NCBI RefSeq assembly: GCF_041296385.1
Contig: NW_027183960.1
Coordinates: forward strand, 2,217,001-2,281,000
Length of the DNA stretch: 64,000 nucleotides
From: Aphelocoma coerulescens
Taxonomy: Eukaryota; Chordata; Aves; Passeriformes; Corvidae
Reading direction: 5' to 3'
Numbering within the stretch: position 1 is the stretch's first letter; each line of letters opens with the position of its first letter. Positions 32,916 through 43,740 of the stretch are shown here, in pieces. The notes beneath the pieces are model-generated. The model did not search any database. It saw only the letters and a list, made by a program, of their open reading frames with translations, and had not been told where the DNA came from. The translations under genes were made by a program, and so were the position numbers.

Positions 32916-34470
32916 TGAGTTTAGGCCAGGAGTGGGAGAATCAATTTGCAGCCTTAGGAGAAGAAGTAGCAAAAGTTTTTAACCTTAGCAATTGCTGGCT
33001 CTGTGGAGGGCCAGGAGGATCTGAAGAGTGGCCATAGTTGGCTAGCCCAGCTGAACCTAAATGGTGGGTCAATGTGAGGGCCACAGTGGGATGGGATTTG
33101 GGGCCAAAGAAGGAAGTTCATGGCCACTTCATTCTTCTCCAACAGGCACTTATTGCCTAAATAGGATAGGGCGTGTCTATGTAGGAAAAGGCAATTGTCA
33201 ATTGACTTTCCCTCTGGGCTTGAACAACTGGGTTTGGACCCCCAATTGCCCTCCTTCCAATTGTTCCAAATATCAAGGCAAATGCAATCAAATACCTGTT
33301 CGGCTCACTAACAGTAGCTGCGTAAGGCGTTCTTATCACACTTACCAAAAATATTTGGAAGCCTGTAAAGCAATGGGGAGGGACAAGGGGTTTTTTTGAC
33401 CACCTGTTTTTGAGCAGTCCCCACAAAAATTCCACAAGTAGAAGACATGTTGTTTGTGATTATCAGTGGGAATGGCCACACCGGATTGGAACTCAAAGCC
33501 TTTTAGTGAGTTCTGCTCCAAATCCAACCAAGCAGCTTGCAGATGTAAATGTAGGTGGGAACCCTGTGCGGGAGCTTGGAAATGCAAATGCTGGGACCCT
33601 TATGGTGGGGCAACTCTTGTTGGAGGACCGTTAGGCCCGGGAATCCTGCTGTATTTTGAGCCACCAATTGATGACCATGGGTAGGTTCCTTTGCTAATGG
33701 AACACGGGCTTTGAAAGGACAGTATTGGATTTGTGGCCAACATGCTTAGCTCAGGTTACCTCCAAACTGGTCAGGGATATGGTATATTTAGTAGACTGTT
33801 GTTCTTTTTGCTACTACAAGTTCTGGGAAATCGCTTAGGAATCAAAATCTGTGATGATTTAATTAGAGAAAAGCAGTCAGCTGATGCAGCCCTGGCTGGA
33901 GGGAGCACCCCAAAACGGGGAAATGATGAACGGCCAACAGAACAAGTTACCCAACACGATGGACCAGCCCCTTGGAAACCTAAGGAATTAATCCCAGATG
34001 CCTGGGAACCCATTTATCATTTGAAGGAGATAATTAGGTTACAAGCTGTCTCGGAAATAATTACCAACCAGCCAGCCACAGCGCTTGACCTTTTTGCTGA
34101 GCAACCCACTTAAATGAGGAAAGCGGTATTTCAACATTGGATGGTATTAGATTATCTGTTGGCAGAAGAAGGAGGAGTTTGTGGGAAATTAAATGACTCG
34201 AGCTGCTGTTTGCAAGCAGATGACAGCGGAAAAGTGGTCAAACAAATAACAAAGGAAATAACGTCAGCTCGTGGACCTGTCCAAATGTTGAAAGGATGGG
34301 GATGGGACATGTTTTCATGGTTAACTGGCCAGCTCTGGGCTAAATGAATACGATTCCTCCTCTTACATGCTATAGCAACTCTCATCTTTTTACCATGTGT
34401 GACACCATGCTGGCGGCAGCTCTTTCAGCAGGTGCTCAAGGGGATGCCGCTAGCAGCCATGCCTACCTGA
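32916..34470 (+). pseudogene. env: ERV2 env remnant, right arm unit 1
   Basis: Surface part with CWLC at 32993-33004, cysteine-rich NCPPSNCSKYQGKCNQ near 33240-33290, and later WNSKPFSEFC and CKCWDPYGGA segments. The transmembrane part begins around 33733; a stop at 34111 precedes the [12 protein letters not shown]...CC motif (C-x7-CC, 34180-34209), and another stop at 34345 interrupts the membrane segment. Dead gene of the same env family as ERV1. The equivalent minus-strand copies are 14141-15691 and 54772-56322. Confidence 0.8.
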
Positions 34471-34599
34471 TCCAGAAATGACTACAAAAGGACAGAAAAG
34501 GATGTCACTGCAAATAATAGCAAAACCCAAGAAGACTCCAGAAGAAAAAAATTAAATCCATGGTAATTAAGGTTTGTAAAGACAAATACAGAGCAAATA

Positions 34600-34612
34600 A
34601 AAAGAGGAGGGA
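34600..34612 (+). other. ERV2 polypurine tract
   Basis: AAAAGAGGAGGGA immediately before the LTR start (TT here, where the 5' LTR has TG). Confidence 0.7.
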
Positions 34613-35076
34613 TTAAAAGGAATGAGATGGATGAGTCTTTACAAAGAGACCGTGTGAATCGGCCTGTAGACAAGGCTAGGAAGTTATGGCTAGTGAAGTA
34701 ACAGAAGAAACTAGGAGTTCTCTAGAACTGTTACTAATCATCAGAGACTGTTGATTAATCAAGGCCGTGTTAAATTCCTGAACCTAGAGCAAGGCAACAA
34801 AGACTTAAGAGCATTAGGAATGGGGTTCTTTTCTTTCTTCTCGATGCCAAGAGGGGGGTGCATATTAGAGGGGGGCGCATAGAGTAGGCAGTTCCGGAAG
34901 TCTGTATCTCCCGAATACCTCAGCCAGTGGGGAAAAGGAAGAGGGTGCTGTGGCCGGGAACTTGGCATCAAAAGGGGGCTGCATCCCGCAACCGTTTGAC
35001 AGACGCCATGGGAAAAGCCCCATGGACTCTCCCTGTAGTCGAAGAATGTTGCAGGACTCCTCTGTCTCCTTTTCGG
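34613..35076 (+). repeat. ERV2 3' LTR, right arm unit 1
   Basis: About 464 bp; last shared bases with the 5' LTR are CTCCTTTTCGG. The CpG island begins shortly after. Confidence 0.8.
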
Positions 35077-35139
35077 ATATAAACCTCAGGCATCGTGGAT
35101 TAATTTTCCCTAACGGCAGCGACCTGCCGCGTGGTCTCC

Positions 35140-36060
35140 GTGCTCCTCTCCAGCCCCCCGGAACGTGTAAAATAGTTCCCAGCGGCTCCCACCGCGCGTT
35201 GCAGACGGCTGCGCGGCCCCGGGGCTGCCCGCAGTGCTCCCCTGCCCCGCCAGGGCTGCCCGCGGGCTGCGGAGCCGCCTCGCCACCGGCGCGGCCAGGG
35301 CTGGGGCCCTTCTCGACAGCAGCCGAGGGGCTGCGGAGCGGGCGGCTGCCGGACGATCAGCTATTTTATGCCGCGCGGTGCTGCCGCCTCCATCTAGCTC
35401 TCCATCGCGCCGCCGCCCGCCGCCCGCCTGGCGCGCTCACGCTCGGCCGCGCTCGCCGCCCGCCCAGCCTCGCCGGAAGCTCTCCCGCCCGGGCTGTGCC
35501 CCGGCTCCGCCGGCAGCTCGGCAGGGCCCGGCCGCACGCGTGCTGCGTGGCTCGGAGCAGCCGCGTTGCGCCGCAGGCGACGGGGAAGGCGGGGCGGGCC
35601 GGCGCCATCGTGGTAGCGCGAGGAGAGGAGCGCCCGGGCGGGGCGGCGAGCGGCGCGGCGGTGAGCGCTTCTGCTTCCTGTCGCTCGGCGGCCGCCCACG
35701 GCAGGTGCCGTGTGACCCCGCGGAGCGGCGGGGCCGGCCGGGCGGTGCGCGGCGAGGCTTTCGGCCAGCGGCGGCCACAGCGAGAGGCTGCTGGCACTGC
35801 CCGTGCCGGTGGAGAGAGCGGGGATCCGAGGCCGGCCTTCCCCGGGCGACGAGGGGAGGCCGCCTTTGCCGCGCTGCCCTCCGTGCAGCATGTGGCCGAT
35901 TCCGGCGAACCCGGGGTCTCCGCAGCGGCGCGGGCGGGAGGGAGTGGGGAGCGCGCTCGGTGCCGTGCCGGCCGCTCCCGGCCAGCGCTGCGCTGCGCCG
36001 AGGCGTTTTCCCGCCCGTCCTGGGAAGGACATAAGCGACACCGTAGTTGGAGCTTAGCTG
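35140..36060. promoter_or_regulatory. CpG island, right arm unit 1
   Basis: Mirror copy of 12600-13440 with the 29-bp segment (near 35257-35285) that the unit 1 left arm lacks. Plus strand shows AGCGGCGCGGCG followed by GTGAGCGC near 35660, a good splice-donor context after a TATA-less GC-rich stretch. The minus strand has the ATG with strong context at 35608. Confidence 0.6.
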
Positions 36061-36073
36061 TCAGGGGGTACAA

Positions 36074-36089
36074 CTTCCCTCCATTGGCG
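36074..36089. other. Empty ERV1 integration site
   Basis: CTTCCCTCCATTGGCG on the plus strand. Its reverse complement is exactly the 5' flank of ERV1 (…GCCAATGGAGG) continued into the 3' flank (GAAG), with one copy of the 4-bp GAGG that flanks the provirus twice on the left arm. A precise pre-integration allele rather than an excision product, since no LTR sequence remains. Confidence 0.92.
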
Positions 36090-36186
36090 ACCTCCTTTTC
36101 CCTCTGATTCAGCTACCTTGTGGTAGGTGCGATGGTGCTAAAGAAGGGTGGCGGCTTGGCACAGTTGCTGTCATAGGTGGTGCGAG

Positions 36187-36204
36187 AGCTCCACGCAAGG
36201 AGCT
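36187..36204 (+). repeat. Right-arm-specific 20-bp length difference with small hairpin
   Basis: AGCTCC-ACGCAA-GGAGCT forms a 6-bp perfect stem. Left arms (2355-2365 and 42960-42970) have GATCCACC at this place and are 20 bp shorter. Confidence 0.7.
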
Positions 36205-36807
36205 TTGAGTGGCATGTGTGAGGGTAGGAGGGTACGGCACCCATAGCTGAAGGCAAAAAAGGTCAGGGCATGTCATCAGCCGCAGTCGTGCTAAGTTGTT
36301 CATCTTTGCAAACTGCTTGCCGAGTTGTTCCTTTCTTAGGTAATGGGGGCTTGTATCAACCAGAACTGCAAATGGTCAGTATTTGCAGAGAAGGTTACTT
36401 GGACTGTTGTTGAAGTGAGTGTAGCAGTTTCTATGGCATTCTGCAAAAAAAGTGACAGGTCTCCCTGTGTTCCCCAGTTCTTAACAAAGATGAAGTTAAC
36501 AAACCCCTGAAAAGAGGTTTTGCAAAACTTCAGGGATATTTTCCTACTAGTACTGTAGAGACAACCATAGTCACCTTGTCTTTCCAAAAGTGAAGGTTCC
36601 CTATTTTTGTCCAAGAGCATCAAGTGCTTTTGATCAGCGTTTGTGTGCATGCATTAGCCTCGTTCTTGCTCTTCCTTGGAGAACTTTTACAATACTCACA
36701 TGATCTGTGTAGGCTGCAGACTGCAGTGGTGAACTTCAAGGCTTCCAGCAGAAGGGAGATGCTATCCACATTTTGGATTCTCCTTAGCCTGAACCTTCAA
36801 CGTCCAA

Positions 36808-38661
36808 GGCTTCACTTTTCAAGCAGTTGGAAGAGCTCCAAATTAAGACATGAACAGGTCTTAATTGACCTTGCCACCGCCTCAGTTAGTCAAGTAATGC
36901 TGTGCATTGGATTTGACTAGTGCAACATGTGCTTAAAATATGTAGAGTAACTCCTCGATTACCCTCTCAGAAGGGTTGGAATGGAGAACAAGGAGTTCCC
37001 AAGACAAATATTTGGTGTACGAGGAGTAGAATTTAGGAGTTGATTGCAGAGCACTGCATGCACAAATGTCTAAGGAGAATCCATCTTTTGATGTCCCATC
37101 TATGCTTGTTCTCATTTGAAATCCTGCACATTCTGCAGGCTGGTTTTGTTAGGCTTGGGGCTGGGGAAGGAGTGATGGTGGGGGAGGAGTGGGTGTTGGT
37201 TTTGGGTTATTTTTTTGTTTCCAGAATAGTGTACACAGAACTTGTGCCCAAAACCAGCAGTAGGAAACAATGCAGGTATAAAAGAAGGTCACAGAAATGT
37301 CAGATAATACGAATCTGAAAGCGCTTCAGTATTTTACTCAGGAGTTTCACTCTAACAAGGTGATTTTCCTTCACAGAAATGTAGTGGCAGGCTTATGCCA
37401 TGCTAGAAGTGATGACCTTTCTCTGCCCCAAATTGAGCAGCAAAAGGTTTTGGCTCTTAATTTGAACCCCTGAGCCAGCTGTGTTTCAGGCTGCAGAAGC
37501 TGCAGCTGTTGTGGCAGACGCGGGGTGCAGCCCTGCCTGCCAGTTCCGAGCTGGCCTGCGCTGGTGGCAGCCGTCAGCGCCCGGGGTCCCCTGTGCCACC
37601 CATGCCAGGGCTCTGCCTGCCTGCCTCGCAGCCCTGGTAGCCTCAGGGAAACATCGCACTACTCCATCTGCTTTAAAAACAAACAAGCAAACAAAAAGCT
37701 CCCTGTAAATATATGTAGAAGTCTTGAAACTAATTCTCAGCGCTTGCTCGGAGTTTGTTGATGGAGCAAATGGATTTTGGATAAACTGCTATTGCTAGTA
37801 CTACTTAGGTTCCTAAACTTCAGAAGGGAGGCTATGGTGGTCACGTACCCCTGAGGAATGTTGGGAACAGTAAGACAGCTCAGTCATTTCAAGGTGGCCA
37901 GAAAATGGGTGTGGCAGTGGAGTGGACACTCTGTGAGTAGGTAGCCTTAAGTCATGTAACGACATGCACTTCAGTGGGAATTTTGCATCAACACCAAGAG
38001 ATTGTGTCATGATGTGTTGCGTAACAACAAATTGGGCCAAAATTCTGCTGATTTTGACCAAGGTGGATGGGCCACCTTCACTTAAGCTGGCAAAGGGACA
38101 TAAGTCAATGATGTTTGAAAAACAGCCATGAAACATAGCCCCTTTAGTTTGTTGCTCTGTTGCAAGTCTGCAAAGCTCTGTTGACAGGTCATTGGAAGTA
38201 GCTGTTGGAATCTAAGTGCAGTTGGACGCTTTGTCAGTCAGCATCAGCAGGAGGCTTAACGGTTTAGGTTGAGAGGTGGTGCATGGTTTTTTTTCAGAGG
38301 AATGGCCCAGTGAAGAGCAGTGTTCACTGCCATGACTGCCGTTGTAGCCTTCAAGAGCAATGGTTCATTCAGAGAGAACTTCCTTGGTTCTGCTGGTTTG
38401 GTTTCGCAGCTGGAGCAAAGGTACAGCACTGGAAGCAATTCCTAGGGCAGAAGCGGGAGATATCCGAAGCTCTGGACTTCGTTGCCTAAGTGAGCGTAGT
38501 CTAATTGGAAGAGTGGTGAGCATCAGTGATATCAGATTTTTTACAAGTTCTTAATTCTGTCAAAACAAGAAAGAAGGAGAGTGATGAAGATGAAATCCTT
38601 TCCTCTTCAATCTGCCTATGCAACAACTTCAGCTGTAGTTGTAATGTGTATTCACCTATTT
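36808..38661. other. Single-copy spacer, first part
   Basis: Present once in the window. AT-moderate sequence without a recognised gene. Two splice-like segments are worth noting: 37225-37275 (polypyrimidine tract plus CAG acceptor, then CAG/GTATAA) and 38299-38421 (TTTTTTTTCAG acceptor, open 40-residue frame, then AAAG/GTACAG). A GC-rich Cys/Ala-rich frame at 37481-37708 ends in an A-rich tract. Confidence 0.4.
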
Positions 38662-39129
38662 TGAATTGCCCAAAACCAGGCCTAGAGATGCTTCAGAGTC
38701 AGAGAAGCGGGTATTTGCTTTATTCGGCGCTGGGTGCATGGGGGATCACTCCTCCTAACACACACACACAGAGCACTCCATACAGTCCAGCATTATGTGT
38801 AAAATTTATGAACATTCATCACAATTCTTGGGATAGGAGTGGTTCTAGAAATTACTTCTCGGAAGTCATTAATATCATTAGCATACGTGCCATGCATGCG
38901 CTGTGTACGCTGATGGGCGCACTGAGGAAGGCTCCTCTTCTTCCTCGAGGGTCTTTCTGATGAAGATCAGTAGTCTTTGTCACAATGCACTTTTTACCTT
39001 TCTTTCTGGAGCATGCGCAGTTCTTCGGTGGCTGATGCAGCGATCTCTGTGCCGGTTTTCAAAAGATCCTGTTCCTCTTATCTTGACAAGATTAAGGCGA
39101 ATCCTGCTGCTTAGGTTTTGTGATTAACA
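38662..39129 (-). mobile_element. Solo LTR-like element in spacer
   Basis: Read on the minus strand it starts TGTTAATC, has an AATAAA signal (complement of 38719-38724) directly after a GCGCCG motif, and ends GGGCAATTCA. About 468 bp with TG...CA ends, a poly(A) signal in the right place and no internal genes: the form of a solo LTR. GCGCCGAATAAA is a familiar element of avian ERV LTRs. No clean target duplication was seen (CTATT against TTTGC), so the exact ends are uncertain. Confidence 0.5.
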
Positions 39130-39200
39130 TTTGCTGTCTCTTAGTAGTTCACTCGTGTTTACATGAGTTAACTATGGATCAACCCCCTTCTCAATTTTAG

Positions 39201-39267
39201 CACTGAAAGGATATTAGAGTCATTTAAAGAGATGTCTCCTATGGAGTACTATAAAACTGCCATAATG
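39201..39267 (+). CDS. Candidate single internal exon (67 bp)
   Basis: A strong acceptor (CCCCTTCTCAATTTTAG) precedes and a strong donor (ATG/GTAAGA) follows a 67-bp segment. One of its frames is fully open and has the amino-acid mix of a real protein (TERILESFKEMSPMEYYKTA). The other two frames contain stops. The exon would begin one base into a codon and end at a codon boundary. I cannot name the protein. Neighbouring exons were not found in the spacer, so it may be the lone exon of a fragmented gene copy carried in the amplicon. Confidence 0.35.
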
Positions 39268-40441
39268 GTAAGACGTTTTCATACAGTAGTTTTAGCACAG
39301 AAGTAATATATGTACAATCTTGGATGTTTCATCCTGCTGGCTCAGGAGCCAGTATTGAGCTTTTCTCCTTTAAATCCAGTCTTAGAGCTCTGCAAGGATC
39401 ACTGCAGCATGACGTTGTGACAAGGGGATGCTGATTCATGCATAAACCTTTGACGCTTTCCTTCTATCTTCAAGCAGCTTTGAAAACCAGTGATTATCTG
39501 GCATGTTGCGACTTGAGAGTCATGGTAAAGGTTTCACCAAACACTTTGTAATATCAGGCTACAGCTTTCATTCCTAAGGAAAGAGCATTGAGCAGATTGC
39601 TGGCAAAATGCTGAAAGAATGAGCCAAAACCAAAATCCTTTAATGGGAAAGATGGAAAAAATTTAGATGTGTTTATTTGAACTAAAAATAATGTGGACCA
39701 AGCCTAAATGTATTTCACACTAAATTCTTAGAACTGATTTTAAGGGAAGAAGTGAGAAAGATGAATTCCCAAGCGGAATTTTCAGCAGCATAATATTGAG
39801 CATTTATTAGTAGAACAAAGGCATATCACAGTGCAGGAGCACTTAGCAATATTGCTAGAGGCGTGGCTCCATTCATTTTACTGTGAACTTTAGTACTTCT
39901 TTAAACATAGTCCTTAAGCCCAGAAAGTCATTTACACTTCACTCAACTTTCCCCCCTCCGTCTCTGCCCCCTTGCGCCAGCACACGCCAGCACACTGCCA
40001 CCTCGGTCCTCTGAGTAGCTCCAGAATTGAAGGCAGGCACCCCCCTCCGGTGCCTCCTCAGTCTCCAACCTAATTTGTAGTTGATGGGTTCTTTGGGAGG
40101 TGTGAGTTTTGATGAGATAACAGACTTCCTGGGATGCATGCGGTTTATCTTCTTTGTTTCTTGAAGATGTCTTGGTTTCCACCTCTGTAATTTCTCAACT
40201 GAAAGGACATTTATTATCATGTGTTTCTTCCTACGTTTCCCAACATGTTACCACTCATTCGAAGTTACAATTTACTCTAGTCTTGTTTTTACTTACCTAT
40301 ATTTTACCTTAACACTATTTCTACATAGTACATTCTCACTTCTAAATGTTAAAGTGATAGATGCGAAAGACAAAATTTATCGTTCACTCATTTATCACAG
40401 GAGGAATGTGTTAGCTGCTTGTGTTGCAGTTCACTTGTAAT
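39268..40441. other. Single-copy spacer, last part
   Basis: AT-rich, no recognised gene. A 93-residue minus frame at 39939-40220 is Lys/Arg-rich and unassigned. Ends at the class II LTR boundary. Confidence 0.4.
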
Positions 40442-40824
40442 TGTGGTCTATTACCGCAGGCCTGGGCCCTAGGGTGTATCACTGTGTCCCGCAGCCATAG
40501 GGAGGAGGAGGAGAGAAGATCCAGCAGGCAGGAATTGTGCACCAAGATTTATTCATTTAATTATTTCACAAACTCTTTTACAGACTTTTTTCTTCATAGT
40601 CTAATTGGACAAAGGATCAGCCCCCCCCCTTGGGGTGATTGGCTAAAATCCTAAACCATCCATTGTCAAAATATTTTTCTACTAGACCATAAACCAGACT
40701 TTTCAAGGTTGCAGGTGGCTTGGTTGTTTACATACTCTGCTACCTCTTCTGTGAGAGAGAAAAGTCTCTCACAGACTTAGAAAATAGCAAGAAAATCCTC
40801 GCTAGCAGCATTTTGGTATCTACA
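40442..40824 (-). repeat. Complete LTR of class II ERV relic, unit 2
   Basis: 383 bp, TG...CA. On the minus strand it starts TGTAGATACC after the polypurine tract, has an AATAAA signal near 40553 and ends GGTAATAGACCACA. This is the full version of the LTR cut by the left edge of the window. Confidence 0.7.
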
Positions 40825-40840
40825 ATTCCCCCTTTTTGTT
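40825..40840 (-). other. Polypurine tract of class II relic, unit 2
   Basis: Same sequence as 220-235. Confidence 0.65.
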
Positions 40841-40953
40841 TGATAAGATAACAACTCCACTATTAATCCTAAATAGAAATTTACATCAGTTATTAATTCT
40901 AAATATGTCCTTAAGGCTTTAACGATCTGACTCCATAACAAGAAATTTAAAGT

Positions 40954-41310
40954 TCAGTCTCTGCTTGTGGAAGGACCATCCCAGTCTCTGCTTGTAGAAG
41001 GACCATCTGCCTGATGGTCAACATCTTGGTCATCATCAGAAGAGTCTGATGGCTGATGATCTACATTCTGGTGGCCACTTGGATGGTTGGTGTTCTGGTC
41101 ATCATTTGGAGGTTGCCTGTTCTGCCTCTGGTGCCGTAGGGCAGGGCGAACACATTTTGCAGCTAGCCACCGTACCCCAGTATCTGTAGAAACGCAAGCA
41201 TAGCCACGACCCCAAACCATAAGTTCCCGCAGGCCTTCCCACTGGTTAGTGAGTAAATTCCACACCCAGACTTTTGCCCAGGGCAGTTGTCTCTTGCCTG
41301 CAGATTGCAA
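40954..41310 (-). pseudogene. Integrase C-terminal fragment, class II ERV, unit 2
   Basis: Identical in translation to 349-705; same tryptophan-rich DNA-binding domain and Q/N/D/S-rich tail, same missing catalytic domain. Confidence 0.75.
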
Positions 41311-41393
41311 TGAGAGAAAGTGATTCAGAAGAACAGGATTCTTTGAATTTTGTGGTACCGTAAGGTGATTAATTGTATACGAGCTTTTGCTAG

Positions 41394-41495
41394 TCGGCTT
41401 CAGTAACCAAATTCAAAGGTTCCTGTGAGAATCGTTGAAAAGCCATGATAACAGCCCTTAATTCAACTAACTAAGCAGAGTCTGACTCGGATTGG
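41394..41495 (-). pseudogene. RNase H scrap, class II ERV, unit 2
   Basis: Copy of 789-890 with the same in-frame stop. Confidence 0.55.
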
Positions 41496-41561
41496 TGTGT
41501 TAATCAACCACTGCAAAGGCAGTGTAGGATACTGTGCACCTTTGCGCACAGTGACCCCTGC

Positions 41562-42055
41562 TAAAAATTTGTCCCGATCCGTATGCCCCAGGCTGCCAAC
41601 ACATCCCGTCCCCAAAGGTTAAGGGAAGTGGTAGTAACATAAGGCCTAATTGTAGCTGTGTGCCCCTCTGAGTCCTTCACCGTCACAGGCCGTTCGCTTC
41701 AATAGCTCTGTGTGGTTCATCCTCATCCTGTGATGGCCGATCCCACTGGGGGTAAAGGCCATGAGGGAGGCCACGCAGAGAAGGAGATGATAGTTACATC
41801 AGCACCAGTATCAATCAAACCTTGAAGCTGAGTCCAGGGCGGACGGGCGTTCGGCAGGATCAGGGTACACGTCATCTGTGGCCTTTGGTCAGAGATGTCT
41901 GCAGTCCAGAAGGCCTGCAGAAGTCCTGTAGATCCACTGCTGTTATCTTTGTGAGTTTGTTGTTCTATCCTGGGGACACAAGACTTAAAAGGCACTAATT
42001 TAGCAAGGCAGGTCTTTTCAGGAATAGTTACAGGGGGTTTTCAAATTCCCTATAA
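41562..42055 (-). pseudogene. Retroviral protease, class II ERV, unit 2
   Basis: Copy of 957-1450 with the DTGAD active site, the same stop at the frame end (41723) and the same displaced GRD segment. Confidence 0.75.
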
Positions 42056-43068
42056 AACTGAGGACAAGGCTCCGAGGAGCGGATTCCCATCAATCCGACC
42101 TCATCCTCATCCTATCGCATTAAACCTGTTAGAAGCCAGACCTGAACAGCCCCTCTCTTCCTTTGTCTCTGAGCTAACGTGAGCCGACATCAACGGCTCC
42201 TGCCGTGTTTCCCTCTGCAAAGAAGCCAGCTAGCTAGCCCAGCAAGCTCTTTTCCTGATCCCGAAGTCGCTTCAGCGACGCGTGGAGGTAACGCAGCTGG
42301 ACTGTCTCTGACCAGGGGCACGCCAGAGTCAGTGCCTCGAGCACCAAACGCTGCGTTATTGGACATTGAAGGTTCAGGCTAAGGAGAATCCAAAACGTGG
42401 ACAGCATCTCCCTTCTGCTGGAAGCCTTGAAGTTCACCACTGCAGTCTGCAGCCTACACAGATCATGTGAGTATTGTAAAAGTTCTCCAAGGAAGAGCAA
42501 GAACGAGGCTAATGCATGCACACAAACGCTGATCAAAAGCACTTGATGCTCTTGGACAAAAATAGGGAACCTTCACTTTTGGAAAGACAAGGTGACTATG
42601 GTTGTCTCTACAGTACTAGTAGGAAAATATCCCTGAAGTTTTGCAAAACCTCTTTTCAGGGGTTTGTTAACTTCATCTTTGTTAAGAACTGGGGAACACA
42701 GGGAGACCTGTCACTTTTTTTGCAGAATGCCATAGAAACTGCTACACTCACTTCAACAACAGTCCAAGTAACCTTCTCTGCAAATACTGACCATTTGCAG
42801 TTCTGGTTGATACAAGCCCCCATTACCTAAGAAAGGAACAACTCGGCAAGCAGTTTGCATAGATGAACAACTTAGCACGACTGCGGCTGATGACATGCCC
42901 TGACCTTTTTTGCCTTCAGCTATGGGTGCCGTACCCTCCTACCCTCACACATGCCACTCAAAGATCCACCTGTGACAGCAACTGTGCCAAGCCGCCACCC
43001 TTCTTCAGCACCATCGCACCTACCACAAGGTAGCTGAATCAGAGGGAAAAGGAGGTCGCCAATGGAGG

Positions 43069-43721
43069 TGTTATAAACATATATTATATTGGCTTCTCGC
43101 AAAGTATAAAGTAGATATTATATAATGTTAGAAATGCTTTTTGCTGTGTGGATGTAGTTTTCTTTTTAGCAAGAATGTTAGCAAGTGTGAGCACGTAAGA
43201 TAACCTCCAAACGAACAGAGGATGAGGCCCGAAAAGCTGCTAATCAACACTTTGTCTAGGGAGCAAAAGGGCCCAAAGGCTACTCCGCCCGGAGAACAGG
43301 CGGCCAGGAGAGTCCAAGAGCCGTTATCACCACTCTGCCCGGAGAGACGAAGAGGCCCAAAGCTGCAATCAGCCCTGTCTGTCTGGAGAATTAAGAAATC
43401 CACCCTACCATCGACTCTTGCCTAGCGGGCCCAACCCCAAGAATCAAGAGAAATAAAACCACAAGGCAGAAGACTACGCATGCTCTAAAAAGGCGGAACC
43501 AAGGAGTGGCCATGCAGAACAGCTCCAGGAAAAGTTTTAATATGAATAAAGAACAGACAGTAAAAATGGTATAAAAAAGACTCACCTCTGGCATCAGGTG
43601 TGCTCTTGGCAGAGCACCAAGGCACCCGGCCATTACCCCGTTGCTTTATTTGATGTGTCTCTTATTGTCTTTATATTAAACCCTTTAAATTCTCACAGGA
43701 GAGTGAACCTCGTTTTTCACA
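43069..43721 (+). repeat. ERV1 5' LTR, unit 2
   Basis: 653 bp; lacks one CTCT in the pyrimidine run near 43162 and has GTTAGC where unit 1 has GTTAACA, as in the 3' LTR. Confidence 0.95.
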
Positions 43722-43723
43722 AT

Positions 43724-43740
43724 TAAGGGCTCGTCCCGGA
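43724..43740 (+). other. ERV1 primer binding site, unit 2
   Basis: Identical to 3123-3139, tRNA-Pro-like with the same three mismatches. Confidence 0.65.

Larger units (their letters stand above)
30969..35076 (+). mobile_element. ERV2, right arm unit 1
   Basis: Plus-strand mirror copy of 13536-17641: 5' LTR 30969-31410, integrase about 31840-32545, pol-env gap about 32546-32915, env about 32916-34470, polypurine tract 34600-34612, 3' LTR 34613-35076. Confidence 0.88.
27300..36807. repeat. Palindrome right arm, unit 1 (no ERV1)
   Basis: Mirror image of the left arm carrying the same CpG island, ERV2 relic, CA and TTGCC tracts and the beginning of the 1.4-kb array. It lacks ERV1 entirely: at 36074-36089 the flanks that ERV1 separates on the left are directly joined. 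It also has a 20-bp longer segment near 36187 and keeps the 29 bp missing from the unit 1 left arm. Confidence 0.93.
1..40605. repeat. Tandem amplicon, unit 1 (40,605 bp)
   Basis: The first bases of the window reappear at 40606 and everything after them follows in the same order and orientation: class II ERV relic, ERV1, CpG island, ERV2, simple repeats and 1.4-kb array. The offset is 40605 at the start, 40601 through ERV1 (a 4-bp gap in the 5' LTR), 40630-40632 after the CpG island (29 bp missing from unit 1) and 40640 after the CA repeat. Changing offsets and private substitutions show that these are two real copies rather than the same read placed twice. Homology runs into the left edge of the window, so the true unit boundary is arbitrary. 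Confidence 0.95.

Noticed and set aside
36808..40441. A copy of the known multicopy avian W-linked HINT-type gene
   Set aside because: Looked for because that gene is amplified on bird W chromosomes, but no histidine-triad coding sequence is visible in any frame of the window.
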